Source of the DNA: Anisus vortex
Lineage: Eukaryota; Mollusca; Gastropoda; Planorbidae
Assembly: GCA_949126835.1 (NCBI GenBank)
Contig: OX421509.1
Location: 14,601,279 to 14,665,278, forward strand
DNA: 64,000 bases
Reading direction: 5' to 3'
Positions 44,901 to 59,500 of this stretch are shown here, one piece after another. The position numbers were made by a program, and so were the translations under genes. Below the pieces are notes generated by a model. That model worked only from the letters and a program-made list of their open reading frames with translations. It had not been told where the DNA came from and did no database searches. Each line of letters opens with the position of its first letter. The stretch's first letter is position 1.

Positions 44901-47467
44901 CCTAATAATCACCAGTGCTTGGGAAGGGGGTGTAATTCTGGGTTATGTGGTGACCTTATGACCTAATTTTATTTATCCCACAGATGTACCCTGGCTGGTG
45001 TTTCCTGGTTTGGTTCTAGTAAGTTCTGGCGGCATGGCCTTGTACGTGACCAACAATCAGGTCAGTGTACTAGAAATGTTACTCACCGAAATACTTCGCT
45101 TGTAGGTTGATCTGGCGGCAGCTCGCGCAAAACGAATGTTTCGTTGAGTTGTAATCAACTATGCCTCTACCCCCAAGTGATCTCAAATTCGTTGTAATCG
45201 ACAATGCCTCTACCAAAAAATGATCTCAAAACGAATGCTTATTGTATACTAATAGCCTAATTATTGACATGTTGTGGCACACCACCCTGGCTTACAGTTG
45301 AGCTCAAGTTCATATAATATGTATTATACATTCTGAAATTTATAAACATATAGTCGTGTTTGACCCCTTCCATTGATACTCGTTAAGTGCTTGCTTATTT
45401 CGTGGTTAAACTGGCCCAGCTCGTGACTAGAAACACCCGAGTTTTATCGTCATTCCATTCGGTATAATTACGATACGGTTGAAAAAACAACAACTGTTGG
45501 CTCAGTCGTGCGTGACCATCCCCTGCCCCTATAGCCTGTTTAAACCTATAAGTTATGCCAAGGATCAATATTGGAAACACGCGGTACTGAAGCTTGTGGC
45601 ATGACAGGAGAAGCGCGCGCAAGGCCGCAAAAGCCTAATTCTCCACCAGTCCGTAAAATGTTTGTTTTTTTAAGCTCAGGGCCGTGCGATCGCATCACGC
45701 GAGACCGTAACAAGCGGCACGAGCTGCGTAGGGAGCACGGTGGCCGATCGGTATCGCGCTCGGCTGCGTACCGGAGTTCTGGGTTCGAATCCTGGTGAAG
45801 ACTAGAATTTTTCCCGGGTCTGGAGGGTGTCCCTGAGTCTACCCAGCTTTGATGGGTACCTGACTTTAGTTGGGGTAAAATAAAGGCGGCTGGGCATTGT
45901 GCTGGCCACACAATCCCTTAGAACGCCTAGGCCACAGAAACTGATGAACGCTGCTTCACCGGCGCAATGGATCAATTTGGTCCGACGGGATACTTACCAC
46001 ATTTCATTAGAAGAGCTCCTTGAGATGGGAATCGAATCGAACTCTATCCGAACACACCGAACTCGAACTTTGGTAACCAACGAAACGAACCCGAAATTTA
46101 AATGTGGGTTTAATTTCCATCCTTAAGACCTCCCTGTTTTGTTAACATTGTAAATGCATTTTTTTAATCTTATTTTTAATGCTGGGCTCTTCACGTTTCA
46201 GATCTCCTATCTCTACTCCGGGGTTAGCGCTGGCGTCGTGGGACTTCTGTGTGGGGCTCTGGAGGCCTCGTGCTTTGTGCAGACAGTCATCAAGGTAACA
46301 AGTAAAGTACTCATTTCGAACACTCCATACCTGGTGTCCTGAGGATAAGCATTTTTCTCTTGTGATGTGAAAGTGCCCAACAAAGGCCAATACATCCCAA
46401 ACTATCTCAGCCCTTCCCTGCCCCATTTCCCTAGCCCCTTGTTTTGCCCTTACTCAGCTCTGCATTGACCTAGCTTTACTCTGAACCAGTTTTGTCCTGA
46501 TCGCAGATTTGCATGGACGAATAACCGTGAAGCCGGCTGGTCCAGCGGTTAGAACACCGGACTGTCAACCAAAAACCATCGGACAGGTCGCGGGTTCGAG
46601 CCCTGCCACCGGCGGATCCCTGTCGCCCTGCAGGAGTTTTGGGACTAGTAGACGTAATAATCTACTAGAGCGCACTGAGCATGCTAATAGCATGATAGAA
46701 GCGCTATATAAAAACAATTATTATTATTATTTATTATTATTATAACCTTCCGGGCTAAAAATCCACCCTAACGCTATAACTCGCTGAATGCAAATATTTT
46801 CAAAAATACACTAAACCATATCTAAACTATCCATTGAATAATTTTGAAACACTTTGAGATTGATTTGTTGTTAACTTAATTTACTGTATATATAACAATG
46901 ACGGACTGACAAAAAAAAACAATAACGTATAAAATGCTAATTAATTAAATCTCAAAGATCGCTTATGAATCTGGAGTCAGTCTGCAAATATCCTACCTGG
47001 TCCTAGGCGGCCTGTATCTAACCACTCTGTTCAGCACTTTTCTGCTTCTGCCCAAGAGCTTCATCTCCGTTCCCGTTTCCAGCGCTACCATGGACACGGG
47101 TGACAACTGTGAGTTACTCGAGCAGAACCGCTCAACCGAAGACCCAAATGTGGTAACGAGGTCACAAAATGGCAGCTACGATGTTAATGGCATTGTCCGA
47201 GAAGATTATTTTGAAACTTGTAAGTTTAATTTCTCATTTGTTTTTTTGTTTTTTTGTTTTTAATTATAATTTATTGCAAGACGTGTGAGTCCTGTGTCTA
47301 TACAGATATGCAGGTTTTTTTTATATGTTATAATAGCCATATATTTGTAAGCTTGATCGAGAGAAAGAGAGAGAGATGGGTGGGATAGGGGGGTGAGAAA
47401 TAAATAGTAATAAGAAAGAAAAAGTAACAAACAAGAACAATTAGTAGAGAGATAGAAGAGAAGAGAA

Positions 47468-47502
<35 letters not shown>

Positions 47503-50500
47503 AGGTGCGACAAATGAAGTCACCACAGACACTCCTTAAAACTCCCAGTGTGGCTGGACACAAAAAGAAGTAAGTACCTAGGAATGCGCTCATTTGAAAC
47601 TGCAGCGAATTCTACATGGAACAGCTTGCCTCAGACACTGAGAGAATCTGAGACAAAAGAGTCTTTTAAAATGAGTTTAAAGACTTTTCTGTTTGGCTCG
47701 TGGCTGTGTGCCTTACATATTATAGAAAGAGATAGAGCGTTTGCAATAAGCGGAGCTTAAGTTTTTTTAGTGACGTCATTTGTCTATAGAAGCCACTTGA
47801 GGAACAAATATGGCGAAGTTGTTCTTTATCATGCCAAATTCACATCTGAATATTGGCTATCCTACTCAAAAATAAGGAGATATATAGTAGTAGATCATCT
47901 TCCTAGTACAAGAGAAAGCTTGACATGGTATTTTTCCAACGATTTTCTACATTTTATGCCCAATTGTTAGGCTTACACTTTTAATGTTTCGTAGGCTAGG
48001 CTAAGTACTGGGCTGATGGCTAATTAGGGCAGCTACGATGCCAAGTGATAGTGTTGGTGAATATCTAGTCAAGTCGCTAATATGCTCACATCGTCTATAA
48101 ACTATGTCTATGATAATAGGCCTAATACAGCTTAAATTTTAAGACTTAAAACACAAAACATCATTAAAAAAAAAACTCGAGCCTATATGAAACTTTATTA
48201 ATACAGCGGCCATTGTACACCACTACACAAAGTAAAAACAAGTCACGTGCCTTTGTTCACGTGATTGCAAACGCCCTATAGGGCACCCAAAGTTTACCGC
48301 ACCGGGTGACACCAGCCCTCGGTACGCCACTGGATGTGAGCATATTAGTGACTTGACTATATAGCCTATTCACCAACACTATCACTTGGCATCCCTACTT
48401 GCATTAGCCTAGCCTACGAAACATTAAAAGTGTAGGCCTATAAAGTGAAATTGAAAGTGTAAATAGGTCTAGTCGGCCCTAGCCTAATCACATTAATTAA
48501 TTAATCTACAGTACTACTATTTACCTCCTTATTTTTGAGTAGGATAGATGTGAATTTTGCATGATAAAGAAGTACTTCACCATTTTTGTACACCAATAGT
48601 GGCTTCTGTTTACACAAATACGTCACTAAAAAACCTAAGCTACGCCCACTGGGAACGCTCTATAGATAGAGAGAGAGGCGTGGGAAAAGATAGAAAAATA
48701 AAAAAAAAAGAGAAGAAAATAAGAAATAATAAAAATAAAAAGAACAGAAAGAAAACGAGAAAGATAGAGAAAGAGAGAGAGAGAAAGATAGTGGAAGGAG
48801 AGTGAACGAGGAAAAAATGTATAGATAAAGAGAGATAGTATTGACATAGGAAACGTAATGCACTTAATAATACTATTTTAAAACTTGTCTGCCCTGTAGA
48901 CCAATCAAAAAGTCGGATGCATAATCATGTCATGGAAGACGTCATTGGACCAATTAGAAATTTCAGCCCGTTGCAGGCGAAAGAGGGGGAATCGATGGGA
49001 GCATCGCGTTGCCAAGAAGAATCCGGGAAGTTAGAAGGCGTCAGCAAGAAATCTGTGATCAAATATTTGTGTACCAGAACCTTCATGCTGTACCTGTTCT
49101 GGTCATGCGTGGTGAACCTTGTACTTGCGATGTGCCTGGGGACCTTCAACCCCTGGCTCGAGTTTATCACAAATACAAACAATGAAGAAGGTAGCCGATA
49201 TGTTTATTTTGCTATTTTTCTTCCAGTGTTTATCTATGTTTCTTATCTGACCTGTTTTTTAAAACTCTACCATACCTTACTGTCTTTTTATGATTTTGAT
49301 GGTCATTATTCAGGTCTGCTTGCCTTTTCTTTTAACAAGTTTGTTGTTGTTCAGACGTGGAACTTCTGTTTTTTTTGTGGGTTTTTTTGCCAATTGTGCC
49401 CGGTGTACGTCTTTAAATCTCTTTTTTTTTTTTGCCGCCGGTTCTTTTTTTAACGCGTGCCAGTTCGCCAAACAGAAGCTTCTTCAATTCAATTCAATTC
49501 AATTTTTATTCAGTCAATGCGTTTTACATCGAAAATATGTGATGTTGAATGTGACATCTACAAAAAAGAAAATTACATTACAATACTAGTAAGACACAAC
49601 AATGAAAATTAATGAAAAATCTATAATCCGGCATTCTCAGTATATGGCCAGCCAATCGCACCTGAGATTTCAGAAGCTGGGTGTGAATGTCTGAATACTA
49701 GACGAGCTTAGGACCCCAATGAGGAAAACATTTTAACTTTACCCCTAAAATATCAATGTTAGATAATATAATTTTATTTAAAAAGACAACTACCACTCAA
49801 TCACTATATAAGTGTATGGTTTGGTACCATAACATGTTACCAACTTTCATTAAGTTCAGGGGTTGGCAACCTAAGGCGCTCGTGCCAGGTTTGTCACGCA
49901 GAGCAATTTCGAATGGCACGCGAACGACCCTCTTCCCTACCCCAAACAAGGAGATTTTTCTCAACGCACGTCAAAACAACACACGTCAGCATAATTAATG
50001 GTTGCCACTTGTCAAAATTCACGAGATTCACGTTGTACGTCCACTGTTAAAAGTTCAGGAATGTTGATGTGCGAAAATGTCACATGACTTGTGATGTAAT
50101 CTATTGTTAAGATAATCAGATGTATAGCTTTTCAAGCTTAAAATGAGTTACAGGCAATTTAAGTCTCTTCTACAAAAACTTGATACTGAATATAGAAATC
50201 GTCTTTTGCACACAGTGTCCGATTGCTTAGGCGAGTTAAAGTCTTGAATAGGTTCTTTTCTTGTCTGCAATCAGTTAAGGTGTTTCTTGCTAAAACACAA
50301 TTGATAGGCTACATAAGGCCTACTAATTAAAAATTCTAACAAGTTTTTATGCTCAACGTCTTTAATTAGGCATGAATATAATTATTTCTAGAACAAATGT
50401 ATTTGTTTTATTATTTTAATACATTTAATATGCTTATATACTAGCATCATATTATGCATGTGTTATATTTTTAATATTTAAAACAAGACTTAAACAATGC

Positions 50501-53500
50501 CGTAAAAGTTTATTTACAACTGCTTTAATTAACGTACGATAAATGTATACGTCTAATTACACCTTCAAATAAATACCTTAATACCTCATTTGTAAAAAGA
50601 AATTATAATTGAAACATAATAGTTATATTACAGATTTAAATTGTTTGGCATCACTAAATCAAATTTAATGTTAAAACTTTAAGTAAAGGAAAATAATAAA
50701 ACCGTTTTCTTTACGTTAATATTTCTAATTGTTAACTTTTTTTTTTTTATAAAATACTTTTTTTTTCTTTTTTTTTTTTGTACGTTTTATAATTTTTTTT
50801 AAATGATCAAATTATTCAAAGATATAGAAAATTATAAATTACATAAATAACATTAGACTAAACCTTATATATGTAAATTTTAAAACATTAAAATAACTAC
50901 CAAGTTTGTGTGATTACCTGCTCTCCAATTACTTCAATAAATAATGGATCGGCGTTTGTCCATTTTTATTATAACTTGGCTTTTCTGGGCTTTTTTTTGA
51001 GCTCAACTTGGCTTTTCTGAATTTTTGGAGACATTCGTTATTTTCCTTGTAGGCCTAATCGTTCAATAGTAATATAACATTTTTAATGTAAGAATCTTCT
51101 TGTGATAGGTCTATTAATCTAATATAGAATTAATAAAATCCATATTAATACATTAATTATCATTTTAAACACAAAATATCAATAAAAAAAAAAGCTTGGG
51201 CCTTTATGAAACTATATTAATACAGCGGCCATTGTACACCATTACACATAGTAAACAAAAAACACGTGATTTTTGTCACGTGATTGCAAACGCCCTATAG
51301 CTTTCAATAGTGATAATCAAAATTCCGATCATAGTTGAACATAATATTAGGAAGCACAAGCGTGCCAACTTTAAATTGTTTATATTCTACTAAACTATTT
51401 GAATAAACTTCCGTCCTATATGAAAGACACATTGCATTAACACACCGCGGACCTAGACTTGTATAATAATGTATTGATCTATCAGAAAATGTTTCGCGTA
51501 GCACCAATCAAATAAATATGTATTAAATAGTACCGTTAATAATAGGCATAAAGCACAGACTCGGTGTCTAGTGGAATTGTTCTGGGTCACAGGGAAAACC
51601 TAGTTTTGCGTCTCCATTGCATACTTCAACGGAGAGCGCACATCAAAAGGATAAGCCGAATATTCCTGTTAATTGTAACTTTACATTTGGTTTGATGTTG
51701 TTTTTACCATATCGCAAGCGATAGTTAAAATTTGGATTTTTTAAAAAATAATTAGTGTAAGCAAGGTATTTCAATAATTGTTTTGTGCGAATATTTTCAT
51801 CAGAACCATAAAAGTGTGTGCTACTTGAAGTAAATGATTACCATCCAACCAACAAACCGAAATCCGGTTTTGAAGATCAAAACTGGTTTTTGGTTTTAAA
51901 ACCGAAATCCGGAATTCTGGTTTTCGTTTAACATCCCTAATATAAACCACTTCATTTTCGTTTGAGGTTATTTCATTGTGCATATAAAGAAATCAAGCTT
52001 TTTTTTATTATTGACTGTTTTAATTTAATATGAATTTAAAAGCCATTTAAATTAAACAATTTTATGCAAGGCGTCTTTGCTTTTGGCCTTAGTCCTGCTA
52101 CGACGATGCATAAAGTGTTTTATAAAAATAATAATAAAAAATATGGTAAAGCAGGCTGACTTTCAGGTTGTTGTCAAGAAAATGAATTTAAAATCCTACT
52201 TTGGTACTATATAAAGATGTTAATATTGTTGTTTTTTTAAAACCTGTTTTCAGTTTTCAACCCATGTGAGGGAAAGCCCATTTTTTGTTAGTCAAGGAGT
52301 AGATCAAAGGAATTGTGCGTTTGCTGTTGTCTGTATATCGCAGGCAATATTCGGGATTTGAAGAAGAAAAAAAAAGGCCTAGACTACGAGGGGCCTATGA
52401 CAAATTAGACATTTAGTGTTTTCAAGGCATGTAATGTTAATGAATTATTGTGTGCGAATCAAACAAGGTTTTGAAATATTTCTTCGATAAAAAATACATC
52501 CGAGACATTTACTATATTTCACCCTAAACTTCCAACAAAACCGAAAATCGGTTTTAAGTTTAAAAACCCTTTTTGGTTTAAAGTTTGAAAACCGATTTTC
52601 GGTTTTAAAACCGAGAACCGAAATTTCCGTTTTCCTTTAACATCCATAGATATATTATCAAAATGTTGCCTGCCCTGATTAGTTTATTATGGAATTGAGG
52701 TTTTGTGATGCAATAATTAATTTTTTTTTCATTATTTTATCAGTGAGTCAATTTACAGATGTTTTACTGTATTCGATGCTTGGAAGTCCAGTCCTGTCCA
52801 TGTTGATTGGTTTATCCATGGACTTCTTAAACAGGGGAGATCATTCCGGTGAGTTCCTTATTCACAAATCATAAATAAGCTTATTTCTAGTAATGTTTTA
52901 TCAAATAGAATAGAACAATAACTAGTCTAATTTCTTCATACGATTTTAAACTAGGTTCTACCTTGTCTTTTTAGTTTAGTTTTATTGAAAGTAAAGATTA
53001 AAAAGTTGTCCATTATTTCGCTTCGTTCCAAACAAACTTGGAAAATGCAAAGAGGAATTGACGCCATTTGTATTCCCATTAAAGAATAAAAACAAACGGA
53101 CAACTTATGCTATTCGTTAGCCGTTAGACAATAGGAAAATATTGGCTTTGATCAATAGTAGACTAATGCTTTTTACTCCAATTGCAGACCGATCAGCAGT
53201 GGCGAGACGAACGCTGCGCACTTCCTGTATATCACTTGGCGCCACCAGCGTCCTGGCCGTGGTCGTCTGCGCATTCTTCATTGTAAGCGACCCCGGGGTC
53301 ATCGTCTTGACGAGCGTAGCCTTGGTTATTTTTAGAACTGCGCTCTACGGCTGCGGGACTGCCTTTCTGAGAATCATGTACGTTTCTGTGACGTCATTCG
53401 TGGGTTGATTTTGAACATCGAATTCCCTTTGGGAGTTTGTGTGTGTGTGTTTTTGATACAATCGCAACGCCGGTTTATTATAACTTTTGGGTGAACCAAA

Positions 53501-56500
53501 GGATTGTGTGGCTTGTACATTGTTCTTATTGCCTTTTTACTTTTCTTAAATTATTTTGGGATGTCAGAGTAGCCTACTGGGTCAACATTGTAGATCCATT
53601 TTGTAAACCAAGATGTAAGTCTTTGGTAATTTTTGACGTGGACCAACCCTTCTTTAAGCAGAGATTTTTGGCGCCACTTCCCGTCAGCAATACTGCCTGT
53701 AAATGCTGATTGGCGTTTCTCTTTGTTCCCAAACATCATCCAAGCAAACCACAATGCAGATCTTAAATAATTGCTTCTAGATGATTTATAGGCCTATGTT
53801 AAAAGTTTGAATGAAGTGTTGGTCATTTTAATCCAGCCAATAAATTATAAAATTTAACATTCGATAAAAATAAAATAAAGTCTCCCCATCAAATCAAATT
53901 GAAGCAGCGTTTACAAGTTAACATGTTGCGTCTTAACAAAATATGTTTAAATATAATTTATAAATAAATTAAAAAATAGAGTTTGTTTATTAGATGTTAC
54001 AGACTTTCCTTCAATGTAGAAGATTATCACCATCTTATTTCTTATCTGTGGTTTTAGTCTATCTAGTCGTACATTTTGAAATGAATTTTTAAAAGCGTTC
54101 AGTTGGTGGTTTCCCTCAATAGTTCATGTGACCCCTTTCATTGATTAACTCAGATCGCGAAGAAAGATAATTTCTTTCAATTTCGAATATGCATCGCGAA
54201 GAAAGAGAATTTCTTTCAAATTCGTCTGTGCGTCGCGAAGAAAGATAATTTCTTTCAATTTCGTCTATGCATCGCGAAGAAAGATAATTTCTTACAATTT
54301 CGTCTATGCATCGCGAAGGAAGATAATTTCTTTCAATTTCGTCTATGCATCGCAAAGGAAGATAATTTCTTTCAATTTCGTCTATGCATCGCGAAGAAAG
54401 ATAATTTCTTTCAATTTCGTCTATGCATCGCGAAGGAAGATAATTTCTTTCAATTTCGTCTATGCATCGCGAAGGAAGATAATTTCTTTCAATTTCGTCT
54501 ATGCATCGCGAAGAAATATAATTTCTTTCAATTTCGTCTATGCATCGCGAAGGAAGATAATTTCTTTCAATTTCGTCAGCGTCGCGAAGAAAGATAATTT
54601 CTTTTAATTTCGTCTATGCATCGCGAAGGAAGATAATTTCTTTCAATTTCGTCTATGCATCGCGAAGGAAGATAATTTTTTTCAATTTCGTCTATGCATC
54701 GCGAAGGAAGATAATTTCTTTCAATTTCGTCTATGCATCGCGAAGGAAGATAATTTCTTTCAATTTCGTCTATGCATAGCGAAGGAAGATAATTTCTTTC
54801 AATTTCGTCTATGCATCGCGAAGAAAGATAATTTCTTTCAATTTCGTCTATGCATCGCGAAGGAAGATAATTTCTTTCAATTTCGTCTATGCATCGCGAA
54901 GGAAGATAATTTCTTTCAATTTCATCTATGCATCGCGAAGAAAGATAATTTCTTTCAATTTCGTCTATGCATCGCGAAGGAAGATAATTTCTTTCAATTT
55001 CGTCTATGCGTGGCGAAGAAAGATAATTTCTTTCAATTTCGTCTATGCATCGCGAAGAAAGATAATTTCTTTCAATTTCGTCTATGCATCGCGAAGAAAG
55101 ATAATTTCTTTCAATTTCGTCTATGCATCGCGAAGGAAGATAATTTCTTTCAATTTCGTCTATGCATCGCGAAGGAAGATAATTTCTTTCAATTTCATCT
55201 ATGCATCGCGAAGAAAGATAATTTCTTTCAATTTCGTCTATGCATCGCGAAGGAAGATAATTTCTTTCAATTTCGTCTATGCGTGGCGAAGAAAGATAAT
55301 TTCTTTCAATTTCGTCTATGCATCGCGAAGAAAGATAATTTCTTTCAATTTCGTCTATGCATCGCGAAGGAAGATAATTTCTTTCAATTTCGTCTATGCA
55401 TCGCGAAGGAAGATAATTTCTTTCAATTTCGTCTATGCATCGCAAAGGAAGATCATTTCTTTCAATTTCGTCTATGCATCGCGAAGGAAGATCATTTCTT
55501 TCAATTTCGTCTATGCATCGCGAAGGAAGATAATTTCTTTCAATTTCGTCTATGCATCGCGAAGATAGATAATTTCTTTCAATTTCGTCTATGCATCGCG
55601 AAGAAAGATAATTTCTTTCAATTTCGTCTATGCATCGCGAAGAAAGATAATTTCTTTCAATTTCGTCTATGCGTCGCGAAGAAAGATAATTTCTTTCAAT
55701 TTCGTCTATGCATCGCGAAGGAAGATAATTTCTTTCAATTTCGTCTATGCATCGCGAAGGAAGATAATTTCTTTCAATTTCGTCTATGCATCGCAAAGGA
55801 AGATAATTTCTTTCAATTTCGTCTATGCATCGCGAAGAAAGATAATTTCTTTCAATTTCGTCTATGCATCGCGAAGGAAGATAATTTTTTTCAATTTCGT
55901 CTATGCATCGCGAAGGAAGATAATTTCTTTCAATTTCGTCTATGCATCGCGAAGAAAGATAATTTCTTTCAATTTCGTCTATGCGTCGCGAAGAAAGATA
56001 AATTCTTTCAATTTCGTCTATGCATCGCGAAGTAAGATAATTTCTTTCAATTTCGTCTATGCATCGCGAAGGAAGATAATTTCTTTCAATTTCGTCTATG
56101 CATCGCGAAGGAAGATAATTTCTTTCAATTTCGTCTATGCATCGCGAAGAAAGATAATTTCTTTCAATTTCGTCTATGCATCGCGAAGGAAGATAATTTC
56201 TTTCAATTTCGTCTATGCGTCGCGAAGGAAGATAATTTCTTTCAATTTCGTCTATGCATCGCGAAGAAAGATAATTTCTTTCAATTTCGTTTATGCATCG
56301 CGAAGAAAGATATTTTCTTTCAATTTCGTCTATGCATCGCGAAGGAAGATAATTTCTTTCAATTTCGTCTATGCATCGCGAAGAAAGATAATTTCTTTCA
56401 ATTTCGTCTATGCATCGCGAAGAAAGATAATTTCTTTCAATTTCGTCTATGCATCGCGAAGGAAGATAATTTCTTTCAATTTCGTCTATGCATCGCGAAG

Positions 56501-59500
56501 GAAGATAATTTCTTTCAATTTCGTCTATGCATCGCGAAGAAAGATAATTTCTTTCAATTTCGTCTATGCATCGCGAAGGAAGATAATTTCTTTCAATTTC
56601 GTCAGCGTCGCGAAGAAAGATAATTTCTTTTAATTTCGTCTATGCATCGCGAAGGAAGATAATTTCTTTCAATTTCGTCTATGCATCGCGAAGGAAGATA
56701 ATTTTTTTCAATTTCGTCTATGCATCGCGAAGGAAGATAATTTCTTTCAATTTCGTCTATGCATCGCGAAGGAAGATAATTTCTTTCAATTTCGTCTATG
56801 CATAGCGAAGGAAGATAATTTCTTTCAATTTCGTCTATGCATCGCGAAGAAAGATAATTTCTTTCAATTTCGTCTATGCATCGCGAAGGAAGATAATTTC
56901 TTTCAATTTCGTCTATGCATCGCGAAGGAAGATAATTTCTTTCAATTTCATCTATGCATCGCGAAGAAAGATAATTTCTTTCAATTTCGTCTATGCATCG
57001 CGAAGGAAGATAATTTCTTTCAATTTCGTCTATGCGTGGCGAAGAAAGATAATTTCTTTCAATTTCGTCTATGCATCGCGAAGAAAGATAATTTCTTTCA
57101 ATTTCGTCTATGCATCGCGAAGAAAGATAATTTCTTTCAATTTCGTCTATGCATCGCGAAGGAAGATAATTTCTTTCAATTTCGTCTATGCATCGCGAAG
57201 GAAGATAATTTCTTTCAATTTCATCTATGCATCGCGAAGAAAGATAATTTCTTTCAATTTCGTCTATGCATCGCGAAGGAAGATAATTTCTTTCAATTTC
57301 GTCTATGCGTGGCGAAGAAAGATAATTTCTTTCAATTTCGTCTATGCATCGCGAAGAAAGATAATTTCTTTCAATTTCGTCTATGCATCGCGAAGGAAGA
57401 TAATTTCTTTCAATTTCGTCTATGCATCGCGAAGGAAGATAATTTCTTTCAATTTCGTCTATGCATCGCAAAGGAAGATCATTTCTTTCAATTTCGTCTA
57501 TGCATCGCGAAGGAAGATCATTTCTTTCAATTTCGTCTATGCATCGCGAAGGAAGATAATTTCTTTCAATTTCGTCTATGCATCGCGAAGATAGATAATT
57601 TCTTTCAATTTCGTCTATGCATCGCGAAGAAAGATAATTTCTTTCAATTTCGTCTATGCATCGCGAAGAAAGATAATTTCTTTCAATTTCGTCTATGCGT
57701 CGCGAAGAAAGATAATTTCTTTCAATTTCGTCTATGCATCGCGAAGGAAGATAATTTCTTTCAATTTCGTCTATGCATCGCGAAGGAAGATAATTTCTTT
57801 CAATTTCGTCTATGCATCGCGAAGGAAGATAATTTCTTTCAATTTCGTCTATGCATCGCGAAGAAAGATAATTTCTTTCAATTTCGTCTATGCATCGCGA
57901 AGGAAGATAATTTTTTTCAATTTCGTCTATGCATCGCGAAGGAAGATAATTTCTTTCAATTTCGTCTATGCATCGCGAAGAAAGATAATTTCTTTCAATT
58001 TCGTCTATGCGTCGCGAAGAAAGATAAATTCTTTCAATTTCGTCTATGCATCGCGAAGTAAGATAATTTCTTTCAATTTCGTCTATGCATCGCGAAGGAA
58101 GATAATTTCTTTCAATTTCGTCTATGCATCGCGAAGGAAGATAATTTCTTTCAATTTCGTCTATGCATCGCGAAGAAAGATAATTTCTTTCAATTTCGTC
58201 TATGCATCGCGAAGGAAGATAATTTCTTTCAATTTCGTCTATGCGTCGCGAAGGAAGATAATTTCTTTCAATTTCGTCTATGCATCGCGAAGAAAGATAA
58301 TTTCTTTCAATTTCGTTTATGCATCGCGAAGAAAGATATTTTCTTTCAATTTCGTCTATGCATCGCGAAGGAAGATAATTTCTTTCAATTTCGTCTATGC
58401 ATCGCGAAGAAAGATAATTTCTTTCAATTTCGTCTATGCATCGCGAAGGAAGATAATTTCTTTCAATTTCGTCTATGCATCGCGAAGGAAGATAATTTCT
58501 TTCAATTTCGTCTATGCATCGCGAAGGAAGATAATTTCTTGCAATTTCGTCTATGCATCGCGAAGAAAGATAATTTCTTTCAATTTCGTCTATGCGTCGC
58601 GAAGAAAGATAATTTCTTTCAATTTCGTCTGTGCGTCGCGAAGAAAGATAATTTCTTTCAATTTCGTCTATGCATCGCGAAGAAAGATAATTTCTTTCAA
58701 TTTCGTCTATGCGTCGCGAAGAAAGATAATTTCTTTCAATTTCGTCTATGCGTCGCGAAGAAAGACAATTTCTTTCAATTTCGTCTATGCCTCGCGAAGG
58801 AAGATAATTTCTTTCAATTTCGTCTATGCCTCGCGAAGAAAGATAATTTCTTTCAATTTCGTCTATGCATCGCGAAGAAAGATAATTTCTTTCAATTTCG
58901 TCTATGCATCGCGAAGGAAGATAATTTCTTTCAATTTCGTCTATGCATTGCGAAGGAAGATAATTTCTTTCAATTTCGTCTATGCATCGCGAAGGAAGAT
59001 AATTTCTTTTAATTTCGTCTATGCATCGCGAAGGAAGATAATTTCTTTCAATTTCGTCTATGCATCGCGAAGGAAGATAATTTCTTTCAATTTCGTCTAT
59101 GCATCGCGAAGGAAGATAATTTCTTTCAATTTCGTCTATGCATCGCGAAGAAAGATAATTTCTTTCAATTTCGTCTATGCATCGCGAAGGAAGATAATTT
59201 CTTTCAATTTCGTCTATGCATCGCGAAGGAAGATAATTTCTTTCAATTTCGTCTATGCATCGCGAAGAAAGATAATTTCTTTCAATTTCGTCTATGCATC
59301 GCGAAGAAAGATAATTTCTTTCAATTTCGTCTATGCATCGCGAAGAAAGATAATTTGTTTTAATTTCGTCTATGCGTCGCGAAGAAAGATAAATTCTTTC
59401 AATTTCGTCTATGCATCGCGAAGGAAGATAATTTCTTTCAATTTCGTCTATGCGTCGCGAAGGAAGATAATTTCTTTCAATTTCGTCTATGTATCGCGAA

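Noticed and set aside
48917..49453. Stand-alone 178-codon protein
   Set aside because: Only 48900-49190 is coding, as SLC43 exon 6. The remainder is read-through of a donor into T-rich intron.
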